A stretch of DNA of 64,000 bases, from the NCBI GenBank assembly GCA_021399445.1, contig JAJTUQ010000002.1, forward strand, positions 5,022,001-5,086,000, given 5' to 3'. Below the pieces are notes generated by a model that was given only the letters and a program-made list of their open reading frames with translations, made no database searches and had not been told where the DNA came from. Both the position numbers and the translations under genes were made by a program. Position 1 is the stretch's first letter. The number at the start of each line of letters is the position of its first letter. Below, one piece after another: positions 12,804 to 25,100 of this stretch. The DNA comes from Xylogone sp. PMI_703. Its lineage: Eukaryota > Ascomycota > Leotiomycetes.

Positions 12804-14364
12804 ATGGTCCTCGAACTCTATGTCTGGGGACCAGCTTTTTCGCTGCCATCTTTTGATCCACATTGTCTAGCCGCGATTGCGTACTTTCAACAGGCGGTTC
12901 CACGCGAAGAATGGGTGCTTATTGCTAGCATTGACCCCGCCCTGAGCCCTACCCGTGAGTTTGCGTTTAGCTATGAGCTATCCCTGAATTGCAAGCCGGA
13001 AGCTAACTTTTCTTTCAAAGATGAATTACCGACATTACGAAATGGCGATATCTATATAGGGGGCTTTAGAAACATATTTCACTATATCTCTCAATATTCT
13101 GCCGGCAGATGGGTCCTGGACGCGGAGCTCGATGAGCAGTCAGGGGCGGATTGTATAGCGTGAGTTTGGGGGATGGCGTCTTGACCATTGAAAAGGGATA
13201 TTCTAACATTGGAGATCCAGGTTCTCTTCCTTTGTGGAGTCTCATGGCAAGCCTCTCCTTGATCTCTCATTATATGTTTCCACGCAGAACTATACGACCA
13301 AGACACGACCTATATACAACACAATCCAACCTTTCCCCTTACCTTACCTCACTCCACCAGCCCTCCGTGATGCTGCTAAGCAAAGCGCCGAGCACCTCGG
13401 GCTTTCCTCCCTAGATATCGATTCTGAAGGCGATGAGAATTCCTCTCAAGGAAAGAGCATCATACCCGAGAGTCTTCGCATACCTCGACCCACTGTAACT
13501 GGCATGCTCAGCGCGAATCCTGAAAATGCGGCACGGATACGTCTCGATGCTCTCGCAGCTGATTTCTTCGAGCCATTGGAGAAGTTACGCGGCAAGAAAC
13601 GATATTTCGTATCCAATGAGCAGTTTTCCAGTCTGGACTGCCTACTCCTGGGATATCTCTCATTGATGCTGGTACCGGATTTACCACAACCATGGCTCAA
13701 GAACTCCATGCGGAAATTTCCTTCACTATGCTCTTTTGTGAATGATCTGAGAGTAAGGATATACGGCGCTTCGGTTACGGTTGAGGATGCCTTTCTAAAA
13801 CCCCCTGAGCGCTCCGAACTTGACTCCGCACCTGAATCCGGACCTGAGTCCGAATCCGAAGCTCAAACCGAGTTTGAAAGCAAGGATCCAAAAAGAAAAT
13901 CTATCCTACCTTGGAAAGCACCCGATAACCGTAGTGTTAGCAATGTTGGAGGCGCTTTCTTTTCAGGTCTGTTAGATGCACTTCCTATGGTAGGCCAATT
14001 AAGGAAAAACTGTCGCATTCGGCCTGCCTTTGCAAAACCCGTTGAAGCAGATGTTCGAATCAGCCTTTCACACCGCCTGCTCCAGGTTGGCGGGGTGATC
14101 ACATCTCTTGGCCTGGTCGTCGGTCTAATGCTGCACCAAGGATTCATCTCATTACCCTTTAGCCTTGGCGACAATCAGGAGGACAAAAGACAAAACACAT
14201 CACTAGATGATTTAGGGGAGGCTGGTGCTGCACTGGCGGCATTCGCAACCCAGATGGATTATGAGGTGCAAAGACAAAAAGCCGAGGAACAGATGCTGGC
14301 TCCGGGCGTAGAAGTCGACGTTGAAGTTGAGCCAGACCATGTTGTCAGAGACAAAGTTATATGA
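12804..14364 (+). CDS. SAM37: SAM complex subunit SAM37 (metaxin-like)
   Basis: Spliced model 12804-12954, 13021-13159, 13221-14364 gives 477 residues. The product is the metaxin-like subunit of the mitochondrial outer-membrane sorting and assembly machinery, which helps release folded beta-barrel proteins from SAM50. The N-terminal thioredoxin-like part begins MVLELYVWGP, and the joints give THELPTLRNGDIYIGGF and DCIAFSSFVESHGKPLLDLS, as expected for fungal Sam37. An acidic Ser/Glu/Pro insertion lies near residues 285-310. A hydrophobic segment near residues 380-405 (VGGVITSLGLVVGLML) fits a C-terminal membrane anchor. Introns are 66 and 61 nt, with GTGAGT donors and GCTAAC/TCTAAC branch sites. 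The first intron has length divisible by three and no stop, so retention would add 22 residues. Family identity is firm from motif recognition; function is from the family. Confidence 0.9.
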
Positions 14365-16113
14365 GCTTCCTGATCACATTCCTACATTACCGTGTATTAG
14401 TATGTACGACATGACCTTTCCCATTTTGATGAACAACCAGAACCCCCACGTCTTACTCAGACCCTTGCGGCCATGGGGCCCCAAGGAGCCTGTGCAACGT
14501 ATGGCTGGATATGCGTCCCAAGCTAAGGTCAGGTTCCTGGCGGCCACCTGAACGTATGGATGAGAAGTTGGTACGTGGTGGTGCCACATTATATTTTTTA
14601 TCGCTTTGTACAATACCATCTGGGGTGGCAAGAATTAGATACCATATGCAGTGCAAATTTGCGTATACTGTGGTGTTAGAATCAATAGCCCCAACCCTTG
14701 TCAGTCTATGCTTCGCTCGCTAGAAGAGGCTATGGCCAATAGTATATCTAGAATAAGTTGCATTGCTACTTGCTAGGTGTTGGCCTATTGTTCCTAACAG
14801 CCAAGTAGCGCATCGTCAATCAAGAAATCCTATGAGCCATATCTTCACGGGGTGAATCGCAAAAAGAGAACGGTCACGCGCTTGTTGACCACAATTTGTG
14901 CCAAATCAAGGCATTGTATCCCGCAGGCATGTATGGAGGCCTTAACATGCATGTCAACCTGCAAAATGTCTGCTCCTATGGGTGGAAATAATTTTATTGA
15001 AGCTGAGGTTGAGTGTTGATCACGTAAGCATGCAGAAATCTGCTCGAAGGGTTCGAGAATCTTTCCCGATAAGGCTTGCGCATAGAGAAACGGATCCACA
15101 GTTGACAGGTGCTTAGCTCGTTGAAGCTTGTTTAGTGTAGGACAAAGACCAACCCAATGGAATATGCCGTGGAAAACACTTTCTGCAGCAGGGCTTGGCA
15201 TGATTGATTGGGAGCTGTGGTAGGACAAAAGGGCTCAACCATGGCAACGCAGGGTCTGCCATGCCGGGCTTGCGTCGTATAGGAGACAGACCGGACGAAA
15301 CACTCCTCTCGGCGCAGCGGAACGCAACACGGCGTCTCGAACTGTGAATGAGGGCTTCAATGAGGACCGGTGTTCAGGACAAGACGGCCCAGGGTTGGTG
15401 CTTTGATGCTGAGTTTGCAGCAGAGGCTCAATGCGGTCAGCAGAATGACGACACTGCTGGCCCTGGTGGCCGCGGTGTCGACGTGTGAGTGGACGGACAA
15501 CTCGAGCAAAAAAGTTCTTCCCGCGGCCGGCAACCTCGAGCCACACTTAACGGGCCAGTAGCCTTGCAATACCTTAAACCCTTTTTTTTATTCTACATCC
15601 ATATCCGTATGCACGATACGGAGATATGTATTAGTGAACAACTGCAAAAAAGGGAGCCACGGCAAGCCAGCAGCCAAGTGTTCCCTCTTCAATGCAAATC
15701 TCAGCACCTAAAACAGCCCGTTTACTAATAGCCCCGTCGACGGATCCCCACTTGGTCAACCGTATGGAGCGTACGAAATTACCGCATCTCACGCGTTTCT
15801 CAACGTTGGAAAATTCTCCGTGGAGCTTTTCCCGCCCGCAACAAGTTAAGGGCGGAATGTGGTGCGGTTGCGGTAGCGGCCTGAGGGTGCCACGGCTCCG
15901 GTGGTGGTCAGGTTGCTTCTAGCGCGCTTCCATTCCACCCCCCCGCAATCGATCATTGGATCATTGGGAGGGTCGCGCCAGACACATTCCTCTTAGCTCC
16001 GCATCCAGAACTTCGACTGCGACATTTCTTCTCTTCCTTCTTTCCTCTTCTCCTGGATCGCCAACCCCCTAATCAGTCTTGGATTGCTACTTCTCAAGAT
16101 ATGTGTCAATAAC
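14365..16113. other. Intergenic region between SAM37 and the bZIP gene
   Basis: Mostly without support for genes, except a minus-strand ORF at 14845-15201 listed separately. The last 150 bp before 16114 are CT-rich, as in a fungal 5' leader, and fit the promoter and leader of the bZIP gene. Confidence 0.4.
14845..15201 (-). CDS. Unrecognised 118-residue ORF
   Basis: The ATG at 15201 (MPSPAAESVF) opens 118 codons with a balanced, protein-like composition: aromatic and hydrophobic residues are well spread (FHWVGLCPTLNKL, DPFLYAQALSGKILEPFEQI). No signal peptide, membrane helix or known domain is visible. The plus strand over the same bases has no competing long frame. The ORF may be a decayed or terminal exon of a longer gene. 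No function assigned. Confidence 0.25.
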   Translation of the reverse strand: MPSPAAESVFHGIFHWVGLCPTLNKLQRAKHLSTVDPFLYAQALSGKILEPFEQISACLRDQHSTSASIKLFPPIGADILQVDMHVKASIHACGIQCLDLAQIVVNKRVTVLFLRFTP

Positions 16114-17772
16114 ATGGCCTCGGCATCGAATTCCAGCAGCCCCAACTCCTCGACACCCGGAGGGGATACCGTCGAGGTCTACGTCGACGGCCGAACCAAA
16201 GGTACGTCCAGAACGGAAGCATGGCCACAAACATTGGCCATCCCTCAACTCCCAGCCCAGGAGTCAGTCCCGCTGACAACTGAAGCAGGATCTCGTGGAA
16301 GCAAACGGTCCGTCACTCGCCTGAGCAAGGAACAATTGGAAAAGAAGCGCCAGAATGATCGCGAGTCACAGCGAAATATTCGGAGACGAAATAAGGAGCG
16401 GATAGCAAGCTTGGAGGCGAAGGTCAAGGAGCTAGAAGAGCAGAATGACCCCGCAAGTGTAGAGCAGCTCAAGCAGAGAAATAGAGAGCTGGAAGCAGAG
16501 AATGAACGGCTGAGGACGTTCGAACTGGAGGTCCAGAGTTTGAGGAGGCAAATGCAGACAACACAGGTTCAACAGCCCATACCGCCCATACCGACAACTG
16601 CTCCTCGAATACCAACGACGATCGACGAGGTGGTTATGCCAAATACTGCAGATGGGCTACCTACAAATTGGGAACTTGATGCCGCAGCACAGGCTTGGAA
16701 CGGTGCAAACTTAGATGCTACGATGGGTGCGGATCCGCTCAATATGCAGTCTTCAGAATCACTAATCCCGCCTCTGAACGCCACCTCAAATCCGGTCCAG
16801 CTAGAAGACCCTCTGAACCCTTCATTGAGCCCAGTGTTTGGTTACGCTGACACAGCGATGGAAGATGTTCAACAACAGCAGCTTAACACAGCAATTTCTT
16901 CTTGGGGTGGTGCTATCGGTCCCGCTTCTTCTGCAGAGAATTTTCCAAAATCTGACGCATCCTGGGCGTCAATACCTGCGGCCCTATCGCAGCCGTCACG
17001 ATTTGCTGCCCCTGTCAATATCTCTCAGCCGATGAGCACCTTTTACGAAAACTCCACATGCTGGCAGAGGCAACCGTCTGTATATGCGTGGCAGATTTCA
17101 ACCAAGATAAAACCTCCTGTTACGTTTGTAGACCAGCTGATGATCAAAGCAATTCAGTGCCAACGCCATATAGTGAGAACTGCCGGGATAAAGGGGGAAG
17201 AAGTCATTGGGCCATATGTGCCAAATGTGGAACTCCTTTTCACCGGAGCCGACCTGTCAACACCCGAGCCCGTTTCAAGAGAACTCCCTTTATCTCTTAC
17301 TCTGCAGGAGACCATGAACCTCTACAGCACCATAGTCTCACGTCGAGGCTTTGCCTTCCTAGCCGAGAAGCTCGCATCTTTTCTTGCCATGTACCGATTT
17401 GTAAGGTGGCAAATCGAACCAACATACGAAACATACCAAGGTCTTTACCCATGGCAACGACCAATTCAGAGTCAGCACGAAATCCCTCATCCTGCATGGA
17501 TGGATCTGCCACCATGGCCTAAGTTCAGAGACAAGATAATTCGTGACCAGGAGAGATATGGCACGCCCGAATTTCAGGTTGATTACGCCAGTAACCTGAA
17601 TGTGAACTGGCCGGGGAGCGCATTGACAACCGTGATGATGGAGAATGGCCAAATTAAAATCAGCAAAGCCATGGATAAACACCTTGCAGACATTAATAAC
17701 TTAACTATGAGGAAGCCCTTTGGAGATAAATATCCTGAATTTCACGAGGTGGTTCGGATTGATGAGATTTAG
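16114..17772 (+). CDS. bZIP transcription factor with C-terminal DUF3425
   Basis: The ATG at 16114 gives 552 residues with no intron required. The basic region plus zipper spans about residues 66-145 (EKKRQNDRESQRNIRRRNKE, then leucine-spaced SLEAKVKELEEQ and ERLRTF). Residues 150-330 are Pro/Ser/Gln-rich and probably disordered. Residues about 390-515 look like the DUF3425 domain common in mould bZIP proteins (WQIEPTYETYQGLYPWQRP, HPAWMDLPPWPKFRDKI). It should bind DNA as a dimer in the nucleus; targets are unknown. A possible 87-nt in-frame intron (16202-16288: GTACGT donor, CTGAC branch, CAG acceptor) would remove 29 residues just before the basic region. The start is supported by a CT-rich leader and the MASASNSSSP N-terminus. 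Confidence 0.85.
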   Translation: MASASNSSSPNSSTPGGDTVEVYVDGRTKGTSRTEAWPQTLAIPQLPAQESVPLTTEAGSRGSKRSVTRLSKEQLEKKRQNDRESQRNIRRRNKERIASLEAKVKELEEQNDPASVEQLKQRNRELEAENERLRTFELEVQSLRRQMQTTQVQQPIPPIPTTAPRIPTTIDEVVMPNTADGLPTNWELDAAAQAWNGANLDATMGADPLNMQSSESLIPPLNATSNPVQLEDPLNPSLSPVFGYADTAMEDVQQQQLNTAISSWGGAIGPASSAENFPKSDASWASIPAALSQPSRFAAPVNISQPMSTFYENSTCWQRQPSVYAWQISTKIKPPVTFVDQLMIKAIQCQRHIVRTAGIKGEEVIGPYVPNVELLFTGADLSTPEPVSRELPLSLTLQETMNLYSTIVSRRGFAFLAEKLASFLAMYRFVRWQIEPTYETYQGLYPWQRPIQSQHEIPHPAWMDLPPWPKFRDKIIRDQERYGTPEFQVDYASNLNVNWPGSALTTVMMENGQIKISKAMDKHLADINNLTMRKPFGDKYPEFHEVVRIDEI

Positions 17773-19285
17773 GCCGGAATTCGGGCGACTAGAACAAATT
17801 TTCTACCCCTCGATTTCGGGGCCTACCTCTTTTTCTCCCCCCATCTCTCTGTTATACGGAGGATCCGGCGCTTGGGTTGGATATCAGCGTTGGAAAAAGC
17901 TTTTGGTTTTCTAGAATATTGGTTGGCGCGTTTGTTGCTTTGCTCGGCGTTCAAGACTACCCCCTCTTATTTTTTCGTAACGTGACTATGAATTAGGACA
18001 AAGACAGGCTGGAGTGGTTCCGGAATGGCGATGGCGATGTGGCTTCTTTTGGTGATTTTTTTTTAAAAAGAGCAGTGGGTTTTGGTGGGTGTTGGAGTGT
18101 TGGTTCGACATATATTACTATTTAGCACTGGCACTTTGGCGTTCTATCTAGATCTAGAGGAAAGGAGTGGTCTGCTACGATGATGATATGTTTATAGATT
18201 CTATCAATGTTTTGATGATATGAATTTGAGTTTAATATAATAACTTTGAAATCAGCAAAGCTAAGATGGTCAATTCAGTAACTAGACTAACAAACAGGTA
18301 GGTGTTTCACAGCTATGTCCGAAAATGAAAGTAGATTCGCCACAATGAAAAGCTAGGTGGCCAGAAGCTACGACAGGCCTAATTTTCTATAACTACTTTT
18401 TCCATTACAGACTAGGTTTTAGTCTTGTCTCATTTCACGTGAGTTTATATCAGAGAGTAATATGGGAAGAAGAGGCAATTGCCGGTTTGGCTTCGGCTTT
18501 AATTCCTTCGGCCAAAAAAATGAGTTGATAAAGCCGAATCTCAATAGGCCTGACATTCCCATTGGTCGGTTAATACTCATATCTTACATTTTGCCATCGG
18601 AGATGTTTACGTATTTACATAGAGTTTGAAATTTCTAAAGATCATGTGAATACAGTAACAGTTCTTTTAACGGGCCGTTGTCGACTATTAGAATCTTACA
18701 AGGAGTTGAGAAACCGAATTCAACAGGCTCTAAAATCGCCACCAACATATTAGCCCGATTGAGAGACAACTTTAGAGGTAATACTTATTGGAATTAGTAA
18801 AGCTATATAGTAGTTGAGTTATATACTAGCCATTACCGTAGTATCTCTTGCATTATGCCGTCATTTCAAGGACTGGATTGATTTGAGATGCCGAAGTCGG
18901 TTTTCTATTTCGACCTCGGCATTAACTCCAAATGGATACATCATACAGGGGTAGCGGAGAAAGAGACCAAATTGGTCAAAAATATCAATAGCTAGATATT
19001 ATGGATGAAATTTGCCCCATTTGATCTGATCCACAGCAAATGCACGCTTCTACAATTCCATTTTGCCCATGCTCGCCATCAACTACAATGTTGACCTTCA
19101 GGCGCAAGGCTGACATAAATATGCGGGCAGCCTTGCCGCGCACGGACCATACCTAATTCTCATCTCCACCCAAAATTTCATGAACTTTTTCTAAAAAAGT
19201 TGTGTGTAACGGGCAAAGTCAAAAAAAACGGCCGCAACAAAAAAAACGCCCTTTTTCGGATCGGGGGGCCCTTCCATCAGCGCAA
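17773..19285. other. AT-rich intergenic region, 1.5 kb
   Basis: No gene seen. It has an imperfect hairpin at 18888-18922 and related TTCGGC-rich words near 18486-18513. The region could be an old mobile-element remnant, but I cannot show terminal repeats or target duplications. Confidence 0.4.
18888..18922. repeat. Imperfect hairpin, 12-bp arms
   Basis: Left arm ATGCCGAAGTCG and right arm CGACCTCGGCAT pair at 11 of 12 positions around an 11-nt loop. Function unknown. Confidence 0.6.
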
Positions 19286-22140
19286 ATGGATATCCACCGC
19301 TGCCGATTCGTACCATACCCACCGTCGACCATCAATGCGCTCGCGTTTTCCCACTCGCATGTCTCGAAGGACCAGAAGAATGTTCAGCCGCGATTGGCGC
19401 TTGGTCGAGCGAATGGCGATATCGAGATATGGAACCCATTGAACGGAGCGTGGTTCCAGGAGGTTATTATTCGCGGGGGCAAAGATCGCAGTGTGGATGG
19501 TCTGGTATGGACGCAGGATTCTGATGAGGAGGACGTCAATGGCAGGGTTATTCCGGGGAGATCGAGGCTTTTTAGCATTGGGTATACTACGACGGTTACG
19601 GAATGGGATCTGGAGAGAGGGAGACCGTTGCGTCAAGCTAGTGGGAATCATGGGGAGATATGGTGTCTTGCTGCGCAACCTGCTACTGATTTGAAGTCTG
19701 AGACGAATGGCTCTACGGCAACGAGTCAACACCTTGTGACTGGGTGTACGGATGGAGCACTGGTTCTCTATTCAACTGCTGATGAGGATCTCCAACTTAA
19801 AGGGGTTCTGGTCAGGCCATCTTCAAGGAAGGCTAAGATTATCAGCGTTGTCTTCCAGGACCGAAATGTGGTCATTGCAGGTTGCACTGACAGCACCATT
19901 CGCGTTTTCGATATCCGCAATGGATCTACTTTGCGTACCATGACCTTAGGAGCAGGACCGAAAGGAGGGCCAAAGGAGATTATTGTCTGGTCTGTCAAGA
20001 CTCTTCCAAATGGCAATATCGTGTCAGCCGATTCTACTGGAGAGATAAGGATCTGGGACGGGAAGACTTATACGCTCATGCAACGGATTAAAGGCCACAG
20101 ACAGGATGTGCTGAGCCTTGCTACCAGCTTTGATGGATCCGTGATATTCAGCGGTGGTATGGATAGACGTACAGTGATCTATAAGCAAAGTGGCAAAGGA
20201 GGACGATGGGCAGAGGTCGCGCATAGACGGTATCATACTCACGACGTAAAGACGATGGCGACGTTGGAGGGCAAAGGTATCAGTGTTGTGGTATCTGGTG
20301 GTAAGTTTCAGATATATTCTAGATGTTCTCAATTGATTTTCTAACAATTATAGGTCCGGACGCTTCACCCACTGTCTTGCCACTCAAACATTTCGGAACA
20401 GAGAACCAGCGAGCACTACCATTCCTTCCACAAGAGCCTACTATCCAAAGCGCCCCCAAAAGTCGACTTCTTATGGCCTGGTGGGACCGAGAGGTCCATA
20501 TTTGGCGTCTCAAGAACTCTCATCCTTCTGAGACCGAGGATTCAGACCCGGAGTCGACGCAGAATCGCAAATTGGTTGCTAAAATCCTGATCAAAGGAGA
20601 GGCAAACATCAACTCTGCAGCCATTACTCAGGACGGTTCTTTACTAGCCGTTGCTTCGTCCTCAGATGTAAAAGTTTTCCATCTGAGACCCAGAAGACTC
20701 GAGGAAGGCGATGGCCTCAGAGTTTCAAAACTCACACTTCCTGCCTCTCTTTCCTCTGGGGCCCGAACTGTGCAATTCTCACCGGACGGAAAGTGGCTCT
20801 GCATAATTCGGGAGAATAATCGGATCGCGCTGACTAGAGTCCTCGACGATGGGAAGGCTGCCGCGTCATCGATCGGTCTCTCAGAATATCCAGTTAAGCT
20901 TGAACGCTTACACCGTCAGATTGAGAAAAATCTTCTCCTAGGTGGTCTTGGCGCATACGACAGAACAATCATACGCGTCTCCTTTTCATCAGATAGCAAA
21001 ATATTGGCTGTCGGTGATATCGCTGGTTACATTGACACATGGGCTCTCTCTGGACAAGAGGACTTGACTAGACCAGAATATGAGATAGCTAGCAACGTTA
21101 CCCCATCTTCAGAGTCTTCTGATGGGGACTCGGAGGATGATGATGATGTGCAGAAGGTGCCTCAGCTGTGCTTTGGCCAGCATTGGACACGCAATCCAGC
21201 TGCAAACCTCTTCCCGAAATTAACCTCATCGCCAGTCATACTTTCCTTTAGGCCAGCCACAGTAGCATCTTCGGCCAAAGCAACCACAAACAACATCCCC
21301 CACACACCTTCTACAAGGCATAATCCAGCCCCAGTTCCTCACGGCATCCAGGCAAGTGAAGACCGGCTTTTAATAGTGACAGCCAAGTCCCAAGTCTACG
21401 AGTTCTCAGCCCTAAGTGGAAGTCTTACAACCTGGTCAAAACGTAATCTGACCGCTCGATTCCCGGAGGAATTCAGGAAGCTTAAGGATCAGGCTCGGGG
21501 ATGCGTATGGGATGTGAACGAGGACAAAGAGAGACTCTGGCTTTACGGAATAGGATGGCTATGGATGCTTGACCTCTCGCGAGACTTCCCTGAATCCTCG
21601 GAGAGGAAGCAAGTCACGAATGGGCAAACAAATGGCAGCCTCATCACCAATGGAGAAAACATGGACTTGGTACCGCAGAATACTCCCGGTAAGAAGCGAA
21701 AGCGCATTCATAATGAGGACCTCAAACGTGCCATCCAAGGATCAGGAGCCGGGGGCAGGATACCAGATAACAAACTGGGCACGGGGATCTCAAGAACAAT
21801 GCAGAGGAACCTCTATACAGACGACGGCAATCTGGAGTCCTCGAACGATATTGATCTCGTGGATGAGATGGATCTTGACCGAGATGACGACGCAGAGGTC
21901 GATGGCGAGATATCGGCCTTGGGCTCCAATGAGGCCGCCGCTGCCTCAGAGAGTACGCAGCTCGTCGTAGCGTCCGGGGTTCCGCAGTGGTGGCATACGT
22001 ATAAGTACCGTCCTATATTAGGGATTGTGCCTATTGGCGAGGGCTCTGAGGAAGGGACGGCGGGGCCCGAGGTTGCCCTAGTGGAACGGCCAATCTGGGA
22101 GGTTGACTTGCCTCCGAGGTATTATGGTGATCATGAATAA
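19286..22140 (+). CDS. UTP4: U3 snoRNA-associated WD40 protein UTP4 (cirhin)
   Basis: Exons 19286-20300 and 20354-22140 give 933 residues. UTP4 is a t-UTP/UTP-A component of the small-subunit processome in the nucleolus, needed for early pre-18S rRNA processing. WD40-type repeats fill both halves (LALGRANGDIEIWN, VIAGCTDSTIRVFDIRNGS, IVSADSTGEIRIWDGKTYT, SRLLMAWWDREVHIWRLK), consistent with tandem propellers. The joint restores VVSGGPDASPTVLPLKHFG. A Lys/Arg cluster (PGKKRKRIHNEDLKR) looks like a nuclear signal, and acidic stretches follow. The C-terminus ends in EVDLPPRYYGDHE. The 53-nt intron has a GTAAGT donor, a TCTAAC branch site and a TAG acceptor. I chose MDIHRCRFVPYPPSTINALAF as the start because this is where homology-like sequence begins; the upstream open codons are low-complexity. 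It is longer than the yeast protein, as is usual in moulds. Confidence 0.9.
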
Positions 22141-25100
22141 GAGAAAAAAATTTCTTTTTTCTTCTCTATGTATGTGTGCGTGTGTGTGGTGGGTGGGTGG
22201 TGAGGACAGAATAGATTCTGAGCGGTGAAAGTGAGGGAGGTGGGTGGAAAAAGGGGGGTGGGTTTCCCACCTTTGAAAAATGAAAGCAGCATGGAATAAC
22301 GGCGTTTTACGAGTAAAAAAATAATTGGTTATCAAAATTCCGGCATATCTTGAAAGCATATTGGAGGTTGTCTATTAGGATCGTAGTATCAGATGCATCA
22401 TATTAGGGTTATTGATCGATCAGCTGAGGATGTTCATGTGTGGCCCCGTGTGCTTTATCTCTTGTTTGCTATAAGCATGTATGCATGCGTGCAATACAAC
22501 CATGTAAGGAAGTCACTATCAAACACATATTTTTTACACAGTCCCAATCTCTTCATAGATCAATTGAGTCTCTTTCGCCCTAATCGGCCACTCATAGGCT
22601 GAGTGTTGAAAGCGGCCACATGCGGAATAAGGTCATGCCCATGCTACGCGTATTAACTCACATGCTAGTGGACTGTCCACGCACCATCACACTCGATAGA
22701 GGACTAAGCAAACATCTCGTATACGTACGAGTCACGCTGAGAAGGGAAAATCTGCCGACAATCCACCATTTGAAGCTTCTGAATAAAGGAAGCTTTACTG
22801 CAATGCCAAGAACGTAATGACGAATCACTGAATCTTATAATATGAAAGCGTTAGGATAGGATATAACCTGCCGGAGTCCCTTAAACTGGACCTAGTGGGA
22901 AGTTCCTTAGATAGTGACGTATTACGTTATGAGTTCCCTAGTAAGCTCTGATAGATACCGGAAAGGGGAGATGCCCGACAGCAAACTGAAAACCATAAAA
23001 TACCGTTATCTCGGATATTAATGTCTTGATGGCGAGAAAAGAATCAGTACACAATGGAAAACTCAGCAATAGCCGGTCAGTCATGGGCGATAAATGGTGA
23101 GAAGACGGGTTTCTCAACGAGTTGTAGCTGACGGTGGGAGCGCGTATGGTAGACGCGCGTTCAGCGAGACATAGTGATGCCATGGCAGCTAGCGTGCTAT
23201 TGTCTGACCTGTCCGATCGACTAATCCGTTGACATAATCTCCTTGGTTTCCTGAACAAGCAATTATGGGAGTATTCCACTGTCTCATGGGTGGAATACAC
23301 AGTATGCCCGTAGTACAGAGCTAATGTGGGGCGCTGCGAACAATATGGGTTTCCAGACGATGGCTTGCACAGGGAGTCTAGAAAAAACAATCATCACAAA
23401 ATGTAAATTGCTGTAATGTAAAAGGGGAATGTTTGTTGCACAAACATGCCTATTCGCATCCAAATCCCATACAAAAAGATTCCGAAGCCGTAGATATAAA
23501 AAGGGGGCGGTACCACAGGAGCTGTGGCGCACCACTCTTACCATATGGTAATTGCGTAATCATGATTGGCCGCACGGAGCGCATGCGGGTACAGGCGAGC
23601 TTGGCCCACAAGCCAGAGTGCGCTATGCCGATCGTGGCATGCCAAGAACATGACATACGCGTACTCTGCTCAGAGCGCTTGACTCTCGGCGCTGATTCAC
23701 GGATCTTCAAGGGCAAAGTGTGGCATAGAAGGAAAAGATGAGAGAAATCTGACTGATGCTGGTGACCACCCTAGTTAAGTCAGTGAGAATACTCTCACTG
23801 AAAGCTTCAAATGAGCAGGTTGGTGACCTTTGAGGCTCAAAAGATTCCCCGTCAGCATCCTAAGAGATTACCGTATTGCACGTCTGTGCCTTCGGTCAAC
23901 CACTTGGATGGCAAAATTAGACAAGAGGTCTACGCGTGGATGTACGTATCCGTAACGTCGTACGCTAGAAAGGCCTTGGACCGGTTTTGCGGAAAGCTGA
24001 TTACACATACCGTAGAAACCGAACCGGACCTTGATCACGATGAGACCACCGCAAACGATTCTCGAAGGCCTCTCGTAAACTTTTAATAGAGATCTGACTT
24101 GCCTTTGCATGCTTTAGCAACAGCTTTCTACCGTACCATTGAACTCTGTGGGGACCATTGCTTATGAGTTCAATTTAAGCAACCCTGGTGTGGACGAGGT
24201 ACTTCGCAGTGCAGTTGGTGTGGCTCCTCTCAGTGGTGCTGGGAGTGCTGACGTGGAAAAATCCATTGGCAGGTGTCTGTAATACTCTGCTTTGCCATTT
24301 TGGGAAGGTCCTGCCTATGGAGATCTCTGGTAATTCAGCTGAACATGTGTTTGCGGAGATTCTTTGTAGTTAGAGAACGGTGTTTCTGCTGTTGATTGGG
24401 AAGGCCTCGAAGCAAACGGCATGTTAAGTGTCTTGCGAGGCTTTGAGAGGGTCCTGGTCTCGTGGCAGCAAGCGGACTGCAGTGTGATCTATCAAAGGCT
24501 CAGACGACGTACTCCCGTAGTCTCGGGAACATCAGGCGTCATTGGATACCTGACACAGTATCTGCGAACAGGACAAACAACATGGAATGCGAGTGTAACA
24601 TAGGCGGGTTTGTTTCAGCAGCGTCGAGCAAACATCAATTGATTCTAGGAATTATTAGAATTGTCAGTACGGACGTAGTAATGCACTGACCGTATCAAGC
24701 CTTTCTTTGCCCAAAAAAGGATTGCGCACATGGCCGGCTCTGTCGTTCCGTTGCTCTCATGCCGCAGTTCCATCGAGTCGGAGCAGGTAGCGCCTAGCGA
24801 GACAGGTGAAAGAGCCTGCCGGCGGAGTGCTGGAACTGGAGTGTCGCCCAAGAAGGTGCCCCGGTGTGCCGTGGACTGTATGACGGTTAGGTACAGTATC
24901 ATGGCATTGTTCGGTGAGCTGTGGTCGTCCTTCTCTGGTATGCGAGAAAGTAGTAAGGGAAAAGGTTGGCGATCTGACCCAAGCACGCGGAGAATGTTAC
25001 TTTTAGCCTGACATATGAGGCTTCAAGTGGAACCCCTGGGTGCGGCGCACAGGTATCTGAGGTCGCTGAGGTCGCTGGAAGGTTTCTTCCTCCCCATCTT

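Noticed and set aside
17773..19285. RIP-mutated transposon in the AT-rich spacer
   Set aside because: I see no transposase remnant, no terminal repeats, and cannot compute dinucleotide RIP indices by eye.
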